Shown here: positions 1-6,563 of the stretch, in pieces
Position numbering within the stretch: the stretch's first letter is position 1
Layout: each line of letters opens with the position of its first letter
NCBI GenBank assembly: GCA_020438245.1
Contig: JAGQUY010000203.1
Location: forward strand, 2,285 to 11,005
Source: Bacteroidota bacterium
Lineage (GTDB): Bacteria > CLD3 > SB21
DNA: 8,721 nt
Direction of reading: 5' to 3'
Notes under the pieces: generated by a model
The model's input: only the letters and a program-made list of their open reading frames with translations
The model's database searches: none
Told to the model about the DNA's origin: nothing
Program-made: the position numbers and the translations under genes

Positions 1-1098
1 TTAATCTGGTACGGAACCGGCTACACCCGTGAGGAAGTCGTAAAACGAGTTCGGTATCTGAAACCCAGTTACAGCTTCCGGAGTAAATACGGATACCAGA
101 ACATCATGTTCATTACGGCAGGCGAGATTTTTCCCGCAGTAACCGGCATGACATGGGATGCTTATGTTAAAGAACATATCTTCGTACCTCTCGGGATGAA
201 GGAGACAAATACGACAATACGGGCATTCGAGGGCAATACAAATGTTGCCACGCCCCACACAACCCACAACGGCAAATTGATAACCATTCCCTATCGCAAT
301 GTGGATAATGCAGGTTGCGATGCGGCCATCAACTCCAATGTCTACGATATGAGCCGGTGGATCAAAATGTGGCTTAAACCGGATTCACTGGCCAACTTGA
401 TCAGACCGGAAACGCGCTTTGAATTGTGGACCCCACAAACTGTCCTGCCCGTAAGTATGAGTTCGGCACGACGTTTTCCCAGCACCCACTTTCGCGCAGC
501 GGCCCTGGGCTGGTTCACCTCCGACTATCAGGGCCGCAAAATAGTGGAACATGGAGGAGGAATGGATGGAATGATATCCAAGATATGCCTCGTGCCGGAA
601 GAGCGGCTGGGTTTCATCATTCTGACCAACAGTATCAGTGCGCTTTCAACCGCAATGCAGTACACGATTTTGGACACCTATCTGGGAGCCACCGGCAAGG
701 ACTGGTCGAAAGAATTGCTCAAATCGGCAATGGATGCTCAGAAAAAGGATAGCGAAAGGGAACGTTTGGCAGAGGAAGCAAGAAAAAAGGACACTAAACC
801 GTCCTTGCCCCTGCAGGGGTATACCGGAAAGTACCGCAGCACCATGTATGGTGACGTCACCGTAACGCTTATTAAGGAGAAGCTCGTAGTCACCTTTCTC
901 CCCACGGCGTCTTTTGTTGGTGACCTGAGTCACTGGCAGTATGATTCCTTCCAAATTGAGTTGCGCGATCCAACGTTGCCCAAGGGTTTCGTAACGTTTG
1001 TTCTGGATGCCAGTGGCACGGCGTCTGAGATGAGAATTGATATACCCAACCCCGACTTTGACTTCACAGAACTCGAACTGAAGAGGATTCCAGAATAG
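1..1098 (+). CDS. Beta-lactamase-family serine hydrolase with C-terminal DUF3471-like domain (5' partial)
   Basis: The reading frame is open from the first base (TTA, Leu) to the TAG at 1096-1098, giving 365 residues of a protein whose start lies outside the window. The family comprises class C beta-lactamase/penicillin-binding-protein-like serine hydrolases that cut peptides or esters, often exported. The visible part contains the second catalytic motif YxN as Tyr-Gln-Asn at 94-102 and the third-motif equivalent His-Gly-Gly-Gly at 550-561 (class C enzymes have KTG; HxG is usual in this subfamily). The SxxK nucleophile motif would lie upstream and is not visible. A Lys/Glu/Arg-rich linker (about 720-795) leads to a beta-rich C-terminal domain (about 805-1095) with a YGDVTV strand and an LSHWQYDSF segment, characteristic of DUF3471. 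An ATG at 106 lies inside the conserved domain and is not the start. The substrate is unknown. Confidence 0.9.
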   Translation, partial: LIWYGTGYTREEVVKRVRYLKPSYSFRSKYGYQNIMFITAGEIFPAVTGMTWDAYVKEHIFVPLGMKETNTTIRAFEGNTNVATPHTTHNGKLITIPYRNVDNAGCDAAINSNVYDMSRWIKMWLKPDSLANLIRPETRFELWTPQTVLPVSMSSARRFPSTHFRAAALGWFTSDYQGRKIVEHGGGMDGMISKICLVPEERLGFIILTNSISALSTAMQYTILDTYLGATGKDWSKELLKSAMDAQKKDSERERLAEEARKKDTKPSLPLQGYTGKYRSTMYGDVTVTLIKEKLVVTFLPTASFVGDLSHWQYDSFQIELRDPTLPKGFVTFVLDASGTASEMRIDIPNPDFDFTELELKRIPE

Positions 1099-1165
1099 CT
1101 CGGAAGGAATTCTGCGGAAAATCATCCGTGCGGTACGGAAGGCTTCAGGATGTGAAAAAAATCTC

Positions 1166-1193
1166 TTGCTTCATCCTCTAAATTGCCTATATT
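1166..1193 (+). promoter_or_regulatory. Possible sigma70-type promoter for the fatty acid hydroxylase
   Basis: TTGCTT at 1166-1171 and TATATT at 1188-1193 are 16 bp apart, a fair match to -35 and -10 hexamers. They would start transcription near 1200, leaving a leader of about 80 nt before the hydroxylase ATG. The rest of the 1099-1282 gap shows no gene. Short AT-rich hexamers occur by chance and the host's sigma factor preference is unknown, so this is tentative. Confidence 0.3.
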
Positions 1194-1268
1194 CGCGCCA
1201 GATGGTTGTCCTAAACCCTGTAGATACAGGTGTTCAAAGAACCGTCATGAATGATCTGTAAAAAAACC

Positions 1269-1273
1269 AGAGG
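1269..1273 (+). promoter_or_regulatory. Ribosome binding site of the hydroxylase gene
   Basis: AGAGG ends 9 nt before the ATG at 1283 and supports that start codon. Confidence 0.6.
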
Positions 1274-1282
1274 TCTAGACAT

Positions 1283-1921
1283 ATGCCCGCAAAATTTGTT
1301 TCTAACAAGGACGAAACAATCCGGCTGTTTAAGAATCCGGTGTTGGAATACTTCAGTCACATCCACCCAGCTACGCCGATCGTGGTATTCACCCCGGTTG
1401 TGATCTATATGCTATATATTGCTTCCCAGTCTCTTGTCGCCTCTGAAATCGTCAGTTATTTTCTGCTGGGAGTTGTCATCTGGACCCTTACCGAATATGT
1501 GATTCACCGTTGGGCGTTCCACTATGAACCGCACAGCCAATGGGCCAAGAATCTCCATTTCTTGGTCCACGGTATCCACCACGATTATCCCCGGGATAGT
1601 ACCCGTCTTGTAATGCCGGTTCCGGTCAGCGTTCCGCTGGCTATCCTCTTCTATTATCTGTTCCGGCTCGCGTTTGGGGTATATACTCCGCCCTTGTTTG
1701 CGGGATTTATGACCGGTTACGTTGTGTATGATTCTATTCACTATGCAACGCATCATTGGCCGATGCGATCGGGCGTTGGAAAATGGCTCAAAGACTACCA
1801 TATTCGTCATCATTTCGAAGACGATCACACCGCCTATGGTGTCAGCAATCCATTTTGGGATTTTGTTTTCAGGACCGTTCCCGATTACCTGAGAGAAAAA
1901 CAGGTAAAGAAGGGATACTGA
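1283..1921 (+). CDS. Fatty acid 2-hydroxylase-like membrane enzyme (sterol desaturase/fatty acid hydroxylase superfamily)
   Basis: This 212-residue integral membrane protein resembles the catalytic part of eukaryotic FA2H/Scs7, which puts a hydroxyl on C2 of fatty acyl chains (in sphingolipids) using a di-iron centre and O2. All the histidine clusters are visible: HRWAFH at 75-80, HGIHH at 96-100, HYATHH at 153-158 and HIRHH at 173-177, followed by EDDH. Four hydrophobic stretches (about 33-49, 56-73, 111-132 and 136-151) fit a membrane-embedded enzyme with the histidines on one face. The cytochrome b5 domain fused to the yeast and animal enzymes is absent, so a separate electron donor is needed. 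The ATG has AGAGG 9 nt upstream. It appears to be a single-gene unit, convergent with the minus-strand operon 34 bp downstream. The family is clear; 2-hydroxylation as the exact reaction, and the lipid substrate, are inferred by resemblance. Confidence 0.88.
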   Translation: MPAKFVSNKDETIRLFKNPVLEYFSHIHPATPIVVFTPVVIYMLYIASQSLVASEIVSYFLLGVVIWTLTEYVIHRWAFHYEPHSQWAKNLHFLVHGIHHDYPRDSTRLVMPVPVSVPLAILFYYLFRLAFGVYTPPLFAGFMTGYVVYDSIHYATHHWPMRSGVGKWLKDYHIRHHFEDDHTAYGVSNPFWDFVFRTVPDYLREKQVKKGY

Positions 1922-1955
1922 AGTCGAGTTTAGCCGGTTTCTTCCAGCCGCGATG

Positions 1956-2651
1956 TCATTTCTTTTTGATCTGCACGCGTTGCGGTTTGATGGTAAGCTC
2001 GGAAATGACGCTCCCCTCGCGTTGAAGCAGAACTGTCTCCACGGCTTTTGCAACCTCATGTGGAAGCAACCGGGAATCTGCATCCTCATGGGTGCCGAAG
2101 GATGCCTGGTCATAGAAAGGCGTTTCTGTCATATCTGGATTGATCGTAACAACCCGCACTCCGCTTTTCCGAACTTCTTCAAATAACGAGAGAGAAAAAT
2201 GACCCGAACCGGCCTTACTGGCAGCATACGCACTGCCAATCGGGCTGGCCTTCAATGCCGACGTCGATCCAATCTGGACGATCATGCCCCTTCGTTTCTT
2301 CAATGCCCTAAGGCAAAGTCGGGTGAGCAAGATGGGTGCAACAAAGTTGGTCTCCAGCATCGCTTTCAAATCGAGCGTGTTCAGTTCCTCATGCGGACCA
2401 AAAACGCCGACACCTGCGTTATTGACCAATAAATCGAGCCCGTCTTGATTTTCCAGCACTGTTTTGACCCTGGCCTCAAGCAGACGTAGGTCGGTCACAT
2501 CACATTCTACCGGCTGGAAACAATCATCGGACCCTGTTGCACTTTTGAATCGTCTTGCAAAACCGAAAACGGTAAACTCTTGCCGAACGAGCATCTCTGT
2601 AATGCTTCTTCCGATTCCGGACGAGGCACCCGTTACGATTGCCGTTTTCAT
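1956..2651 (-). CDS. Short-chain dehydrogenase/reductase (classical SDR)
   Basis: This is a 231-residue NAD(P)-dependent oxidoreductase. The N-terminal Rossmann motif TGASSGIG lies at 8-14, NNAG at 77-80 and a conserved Asn at 102. The catalytic triad fits Ser129, Tyr142 and Lys146 (YAASK). The usual PG after the sixth strand reads NPDMTETPF (171-179). Arg33/Arg34 after the second strand hint at NADP preference, by family knowledge only. An upstream in-frame ATG at 2702 would add 17 residues, but the ATG at 2651 is preferred. It opens directly into the first strand (MKTAIVTG), has GGAAAGG 8 nt upstream, and forms an ATGA overlap with the stop of the radical SAM gene. That overlap predicts translational coupling. 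It is the last gene of the operon. The C-terminus is Lys-rich (KPQRVQIKKK). The substrate is unknown. Confidence 0.92.
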   Translation of the reverse strand: MKTAIVTGASSGIGRSITEMLVRQEFTVFGFARRFKSATGSDDCFQPVECDVTDLRLLEARVKTVLENQDGLDLLVNNAGVGVFGPHEELNTLDLKAMLETNFVAPILLTRLCLRALKKRRGMIVQIGSTSALKASPIGSAYAASKAGSGHFSLSLFEEVRKSGVRVVTINPDMTETPFYDQASFGTHEDADSRLLPHEVAKAVETVLLQREGSVISELTIKPQRVQIKKK

Positions 2652-3637
2652 ATATGCAGCCTTTCCGATCCAACCAGCGGACGTAATTTGTCGGTCATCC
2701 ACGCCATAATTTCCTCGTGTACCGGTGCCGGATAAGAGGCTGTACCGTCCTCGAGCTTCATGGTGTCGTACAGGATGTCCGAATCCATCCTTGCCGATTT
2801 GATTTTGGACAAATACCCTCCGTTCATTCTGAAGGTCCCAACGCTGACATCATACACCTTGTCCCAACTCACCCTTAAGCGAAGGCTCTCCAAAAAATCG
2901 CCATAGACATTGGACCAATTTTTCACAGCGAGAACAGGGTCAAAACACAACCGCACCCGCCATCCATCGGCAATTGCTGATTCGACAGAACGAAGACGCT
3001 GCTCAAGCGGCGGTGTCTGGACTTCATACGTCTGTGTAACCGCCTGAGGTGACAGCGTCCAAGCCAAAATAACATTACTGACCGCATGAAGGTGGCCAAT
3101 CGCCTTGTAGTTGGAACTCTTGGTACGAATTTCGACGGTCAAGTCGGGTCGAGTGGATGCAAAGTTTATCCAACGAGCGCACAAAGGATGAACGTTTTCA
3201 AAAGCAAGCAGATCCGTATCGTATGAAATGCAAAGATAGACGGGATGATCTTGCAGCTTTGATTCGACGGCTGAAAAAAAATCGTCTGAGTTAACAAAGA
3301 CAACAAGATTGGCCGAGTCATACATCCCCTGCAAATAGCAATAATCACAATTATAGATGCAGTTGAGAACCATCGTATTGTAATAAAACTGTGCATGACC
3401 AAAACTTGGCGACATGTCAGATCCCGGATAAAGCAAACGATCTTTTTTTGTAGCAAGAATCAATTTCATCGAATTCTTCTGGGCTTGAAAATTCTGCCGT
3501 GTCCGATTGAACACTCGTTTATAATCGTCTATTTCTATAACCACGGCGTTTGAAAATTTCTTAATCAGAGACCTCGCATCTGGAAACCTGGCGGCCTCCG
3601 TTTCCAGATAAATATGACTAAAGTGACGTTTATACAA
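2648..3637 (-). CDS. Spore photoproduct lyase (SPL)-family radical SAM protein
   Basis: This 329-residue protein carries the radical SAM cluster Cys93-x3-Cys97-x2-Cys100 in the context CIYNCDYCYLQG, where the CxxxCxYCYLQ pattern is typical of SPL. Further SPL-like segments are the N-terminal HIYLETEAARFP, FVN at 114-116, an RTK stretch at 171-173 (SPL: VTK) and the PPLEQRLRSVESAIADGW region (209-226). SPL splits the thymine dimer spore photoproduct in DNA using SAM-derived 5'-deoxyadenosyl radical. By eye alignment the hydrogen-donor cysteine of SPL (Cys141 in Bacillus subtilis, SCTSD) falls on Tyr139 here (SYDTD); Cys136 is three residues earlier. Both cluster-flanking tyrosines (Tyr99, Tyr101) are kept. 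The start is TTG at 3637, with no clear Shine-Dalgarno sequence; an in-frame TGA lies just upstream (3656-3658), so the N-terminus cannot extend far. It overlaps the nucleosidase gene by 8 bp and the SDR by ATGA. A DNA-repair role is possible but unproven. Confidence 0.88.
   Translation of the reverse strand: MYKRHFSHIYLETEAARFPDARSLIKKFSNAVVIEIDDYKRVFNRTRQNFQAQKNSMKLILATKKDRLLYPGSDMSPSFGHAQFYYNTMVLNCIYNCDYCYLQGMYDSANLVVFVNSDDFFSAVESKLQDHPVYLCISYDTDLLAFENVHPLCARWINFASTRPDLTVEIRTKSSNYKAIGHLHAVSNVILAWTLSPQAVTQTYEVQTPPLEQRLRSVESAIADGWRVRLCFDPVLAVKNWSNVYGDFLESLRLRVSWDKVYDVSVGTFRMNGGYLSKIKSARMDSDILYDTMKLEDGTASYPAPVHEEIMAWMTDKLRPLVGSERLHI
2660..2666 (-). promoter_or_regulatory. Ribosome binding site deciding the SDR start
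   Basis: On the minus strand GGAAAGG lies 8 nt before the ATG at 2651, inside the last codons of the upstream radical SAM gene. It supports the shorter 231-residue SDR over the in-frame start at 2702. Confidence 0.65.
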
Positions 3638-4439
3638 GGTGATCGTGAAGATTTTTCAGTATAGCCTTGGTGGCCGATTTACCCATTGGTTGAGTGCGGG
3701 CAAATTCTTCAAGAAGCGAGACGGTAAACTTACCCTTCACTTTGGAGGTTCGAATCCAATCTAGAACCTGATACTGTTGAGTGCTGGTGAGCCTAAAGTG
3801 TGCAACCAGCCGGTTAATGTCCAGAAGCTCGTCCGGTGAAAAAAGCGGTGCTTTCGGAGCTGGAAGAAGGGTAAGAACCCTTCGCAAATCATCAACTCTC
3901 CGGGTAATAAGACCTGCAACAAACTCACGGGTAACATGGTTCACGTTAAGATGATCGGAGACCACTTTGATGATATGAATTCGATCAAGTTCGAGAAAAT
4001 ACGACGCCGCCTCAAAAAAACCGGACGCCTCCATGTCAATTAATTCAACATTGGGTTCCAATGGAGTGTCTTCAGTGACCACGCGATCAAACGTTGTGAG
4101 AGCCCCCTCTTCCAAGCCATAGTCCGTAAGCAGTTCCGGATAGAAATCCCTGCCCGTTGTTGCGTCGGTGATCTTGTGAACCGCCAAGGCCTGCCCGACA
4201 GGACGAAGCATGTTTCGGCTGCCGCATATGCCAACATTCACCAGATTCGACAACTCAAATTTCTGGCAAAGGATCGTTACGGCGATAGCCGATTTGATTT
4301 TGCCAATTCCGCTCACAATCAAACTCAGATCGTCTGAGCGATAAAGGTCGAAACGACGGGTCCCCTGATCCTTCTTAAGATTGAACGCATCCACCAACGG
4401 ACGTGCTTCGGAGGATAGTGCCGTAACTAGACCGATCAC
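3630..4439 (-). CDS. Nucleosidase/nucleoside phosphorylase-like protein (MTAN/PNP superfamily) with C-terminal extension
   Basis: This is a 269-residue protein. Residues 1-192 resemble 5'-methylthioadenosine/S-adenosylhomocysteine nucleosidase, which cleaves the N-glycosidic bond of adenosine derivatives. Visible landmarks are Glu11 (general acid/base position), SGIGK at 43-47, NVGICGS at 68-74, the ribose-binding MEA at 136-138 (IDMEASG) and VSDH at 160-163 with the catalytic-position Asp162. The stretch between NVGICGS and MEA is about 30 residues shorter than in E. coli MTAN. Residues about 193-269 form an extra, mostly helical region not found in MTAN, ending in basic helices. GTG at 4439 is preferred as start because it gives the usual MIGLVTA opening and a GTGA overlap with the mce stop. 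An in-frame TTG at 4457 would add six residues (275 aa). It sits between mce and the radical SAM gene. Its substrate is not identifiable; MTA, SAH, 5'-deoxyadenosine or a futalosine-like compound are all possible. Confidence 0.8.
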   Translation of the reverse strand: MIGLVTALSSEARPLVDAFNLKKDQGTRRFDLYRSDDLSLIVSGIGKIKSAIAVTILCQKFELSNLVNVGICGSRNMLRPVGQALAVHKITDATTGRDFYPELLTDYGLEEGALTTFDRVVTEDTPLEPNVELIDMEASGFFEAASYFLELDRIHIIKVVSDHLNVNHVTREFVAGLITRRVDDLRRVLTLLPAPKAPLFSPDELLDINRLVAHFRLTSTQQYQVLDWIRTSKVKGKFTVSLLEEFARTQPMGKSATKAILKNLHDHLV

Positions 4440-4846
4440 TGATCTTTTTTTTGACAAAATTCAAACAAAACACCACCCGTCGATTTTGGGTGGACAAACG
4501 CAATACTCGCACCATGTGCGCCGGTTTTCGGTGTCTCATCAATCAACTGAAGCCCAGCTTTCTTCAGGGATTCCAGCTTGGATTTGAGATCAGGGACATT
4601 CACTGCAATATGGGCAATTCCGCCTTTGCCGCCGTTCTTTTGTATGAATCTTGCTATTGGGCTGGAGGGGTCGGTGGGCGCAAGCAATTCGATCATGGAT
4701 TCTCCGATTTTGAAAAAAGCCGTTTCGACGTTCTGTTCCTCAACGACTTCCCTTCCGCAATACTCGAATCCCATGCTCTTATAAATTTCTATACCTTCTT
4801 CGAGATTCGGTACCGCAATTCCAAGGTGGTCTATTTTACTTATCAT
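4436..4846 (-). CDS. mce: Methylmalonyl-CoA epimerase
   Basis: This 136-residue glyoxalase/VOC-fold enzyme interconverts the R and S forms of methylmalonyl-CoA in the cytoplasm, linking propionyl-CoA carboxylation to the B12-dependent mutase. The metal ligands fit His7 (KIDHLGIAV), Glu53 (MIELLAP), His79 (IAHIAVNV) and Glu129 (GVLFEF), one pair in each of two beta-alpha-beta-beta-beta halves. The EQNVETAFF (37-45) and GAHGASIAFVHP (109-120) segments are the family's usual ones. Its length is typical. The ATG at 4846 begins right before the first strand and overlaps the upstream stop as ATGA. An upstream in-frame ATG at 4888 would add 14 residues inside the previous gene and is disfavoured. 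No strong Shine-Dalgarno precedes 4846, which fits translational coupling. The 3' end carries an A8 run four codons before the stop. No mutase or carboxylase gene is in the window. Confidence 0.93.
   Translation of the reverse strand: MISKIDHLGIAVPNLEEGIEIYKSMGFEYCGREVVEEQNVETAFFKIGESMIELLAPTDPSSPIARFIQKNGGKGGIAHIAVNVPDLKSKLESLKKAGLQLIDETPKTGAHGASIAFVHPKSTGGVLFEFCQKKDQ
4445..4452 (-). other. A8 slippery run at the mce/nucleosidase junction
   Basis: The minus strand has eight consecutive A residues read as CAA AAA AAA GAT near the end of mce. A -1 slip here leads into AGA TCA GTG, which is the frame of the nucleosidase-like gene, bypassing the mce stop four codons later. The A-rich stretch could instead act only as a weak ribosome-binding region for the GTG at 4439. 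The run is a fact of the sequence; the frameshift is inference. Confidence 0.35.
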
Positions 4847-6549
4847 GACTTCATGCGCATTCCGCGCTCCTCGATGGAAAAAATCCAACCTACCATTTTT
4901 CCGGGATCAATTTCCGGAAAATTAGTCCAGTAGTCGATGTTGCGTAGGTACCGGGAACCGGTTGAGTCTTCGGGGATGTTGTTCACGTCGCGGAACAGAT
5001 CCGCGCAGCGCCTGCGCCACTTTTCCATATTGGAAACACGCAAATCCACCCATCCGTCGTTGGCCCAAAGATCAAGGCTTGCCTTGGTGATCTTAAGCTC
5101 ATTCTCACCCCGAAACGGCGGAATCTTGATTTCGTCTCCGCGCAGCATGGATCGACCGTCCGGAAGCAGTATGGGAATTCCGATGGAGATGATCTGTGCT
5201 CGTAACTCCGGGTTCGTTTTGATAATGTCCGTCAACGCAGAAGACAATTTCCTTGAGTCTGTTTTTGAAACGGTTTTCAGATCAAAGAACGCAAGTTTCA
5301 GAAGGTACGCTTCATACAAAAGTTTACTGACCCTCGGAGGGCCCAGCATTTCAAACGCAACGCTGTCAATATGATGTAGCTTTTCCAGTCGCTGCAATTT
5401 CTTCAAGGCACCGTGGAACAGGTACCCCGCTCTGTACGTCGGTTCCAGGGTGGCATTGTCGAGCGCATTGATGATATCATGTCCCGTGTTGCCTCCCCGA
5501 ACTTCGTAAATAACGCTGTCCGCAATTTCTTCCGGTGTCACGAATTCCATCTGACCCGGAGTGGTAATTGCCTCAAACTCTCCACGAGAAAATACCCCAT
5601 TTTCTCCCGTGTCGATATAAACGGATGTGAGCGTCTTTCCTGTTTGTTTTGCGAAGCCGGGCGTTTTCAATTTAACCTTTCCCCGGAGCGTATAGGCATT
5701 TTCCGGAAGACAATCGACCAGCCGAATCGGTAGCTGCTTCTTTCTAATTTCACCAAAGTCGACCTTTTTCCATCCGATCAATCCGGTCGGTTTTATTTCT
5801 TTGATAATGGGACCTCCGGGCGTTCGTCCCATTAGAAAGAGCAGCAAGGTGTGTGCCCCCGCCACCGACGACTTCGAAAGTAATACTCGGGAGGGTTTTT
5901 CCTCACTGTGGGTATACGGTATATTCAGACCCATTCCACCGGTGCCGCTCGTGCCGATTTTGACATACATTTTTGTACCATTTTGCAGCATCGACTGGTA
6001 CATGATCTGGACATGACGGATCAACTGGGGCATATACAGTGTACAAACCAGCCTTTCAACCGATTCGGAGAGATCATTTTTCTTTCCTTTTTTCGATTGC
6101 TTCACCTGCTTCAACACACTGCGGGCGCTTTGAAAGATATCCTGATACGCAATGGCAGTGGCGGAATTGATGCAGTCGATAATAATATCGGGTTTATGAA
6201 GGTTCAACAACTTGAACATCGCTGAACGTTTCAACACTTGATCCGTCATTTCATCAATTACATCGTCGATCAGCATTTGCCGGTATTTTTGAGAGGAGAG
6301 AATCTTTTCACGGGCCATGTCTTTGAACTCGCCGCGCACAAAAACATTTCCCCACCACGGCACGAAAAAGTTCTTCTTGGCACGAGGGAACTCCCTTTTC
6401 AGATCGGATACCGCATCCATGGCTTCCTGTTTCAATAGCGAAGTCACTATAATCTGAGATGGTTTCTCTTCCATTACTTTTCGGCAGATGGCCGATCCAA
6501 CGAGGCCCCACCCCCCCAATACGAGTACTTTTCTGTCTCTTATGTCCAT
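4843..6549 (-). CDS. Large Rossmann-fold NAD(P)-binding protein of unknown function (extended-SDR-like N-terminus)
   Basis: This is a 568-residue, apparently soluble protein. The N-terminus is a clear dinucleotide-binding fold: strand KVLVLGG, then GGWGLVGSAI (12-21) with the GxxGxxG pattern, and a later strand PDIIIDCINSAT (120-131). The segment YVKIGTSGTGGMGLN (195-209) followed by SKSSVAGAH (225-233) sits where the catalytic strand and Tyr/Lys helix of an SDR would be. Lys226 could match the SDR lysine, but the residue four places before it is Val, so the usual YxxxK tyrosine seems missing. Residues about 290-568 match no domain I recognise; they include a Gly-rich GGNTGHDI segment and Trp-containing stretches near the C-terminus. 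The ATG at 6549 has AGAGG 7 nt upstream. The stop overlaps the mce start as ATGA. The neighbours, folD and mce, suggest central metabolism, but no reaction can be assigned. Confidence 0.8.
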   Translation of the reverse strand: MDIRDRKVLVLGGWGLVGSAICRKVMEEKPSQIIVTSLLKQEAMDAVSDLKREFPRAKKNFFVPWWGNVFVRGEFKDMAREKILSSQKYRQMLIDDVIDEMTDQVLKRSAMFKLLNLHKPDIIIDCINSATAIAYQDIFQSARSVLKQVKQSKKGKKNDLSESVERLVCTLYMPQLIRHVQIMYQSMLQNGTKMYVKIGTSGTGGMGLNIPYTHSEEKPSRVLLSKSSVAGAHTLLLFLMGRTPGGPIIKEIKPTGLIGWKKVDFGEIRKKQLPIRLVDCLPENAYTLRGKVKLKTPGFAKQTGKTLTSVYIDTGENGVFSRGEFEAITTPGQMEFVTPEEIADSVIYEVRGGNTGHDIINALDNATLEPTYRAGYLFHGALKKLQRLEKLHHIDSVAFEMLGPPRVSKLLYEAYLLKLAFFDLKTVSKTDSRKLSSALTDIIKTNPELRAQIISIGIPILLPDGRSMLRGDEIKIPPFRGENELKITKASLDLWANDGWVDLRVSNMEKWRRRCADLFRDVNNIPEDSTGSRYLRNIDYWTNFPEIDPGKMVGWIFSIEERGMRMKS

Positions 6550-6556
6550 AACAAAA

Positions 6557-6561
6557 CCTCT
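6557..6561 (-). promoter_or_regulatory. Ribosome binding site of the 568-residue Rossmann protein
   Basis: AGAGG on the minus strand ends 7 nt before the ATG at 6549 and occupies most of the 14-bp gap after the folD stop. Confidence 0.65.
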
Positions 6562-6563
6562 GT

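Noticed and set aside
646..1125. Minus-strand open frame of 159 codons opposite the serine hydrolase tail
   Set aside because: It is antisense to a recognisable DUF3471-like domain and has no motif or ribosome binding site.
1147..1177. Inverted repeat AGGATG/CATCCT downstream of the serine hydrolase
   Set aside because: The arms are only 6 bp with a loop of 19 nt and no following T-run, so a terminator cannot be supported.
1932..1949. Hairpin in the 34-bp gap between the convergent hydroxylase and SDR genes
   Set aside because: The stem is only about 6 bp, relies on G-T wobble pairs on the minus strand and has no T-tract, so it is not a credible terminator.
1412..2113. Minus-strand open frame of 233 codons opposite the hydroxylase
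   Set aside because: The hydroxylase frame has all family motifs, whereas this frame has none and runs into the SDR 3' end out of frame.
2648..3637. Calling the radical SAM gene a true spore photoproduct lyase and the host a spore former
   Set aside because: The hydrogen-donor cysteine seems absent, there are no sporulation genes in the window, and SPL-family proteins also occur in bacteria that do not sporulate.
3630..4439. Calling the nucleosidase-like protein MqnB (futalosine hydrolase) because a UbiD-family gene is nearby
   Set aside because: The UbiD-family gene is about 4 kb away beyond a probable terminator, no other menaquinone gene is present, and the sequence has no feature specific to MqnB that I can see.
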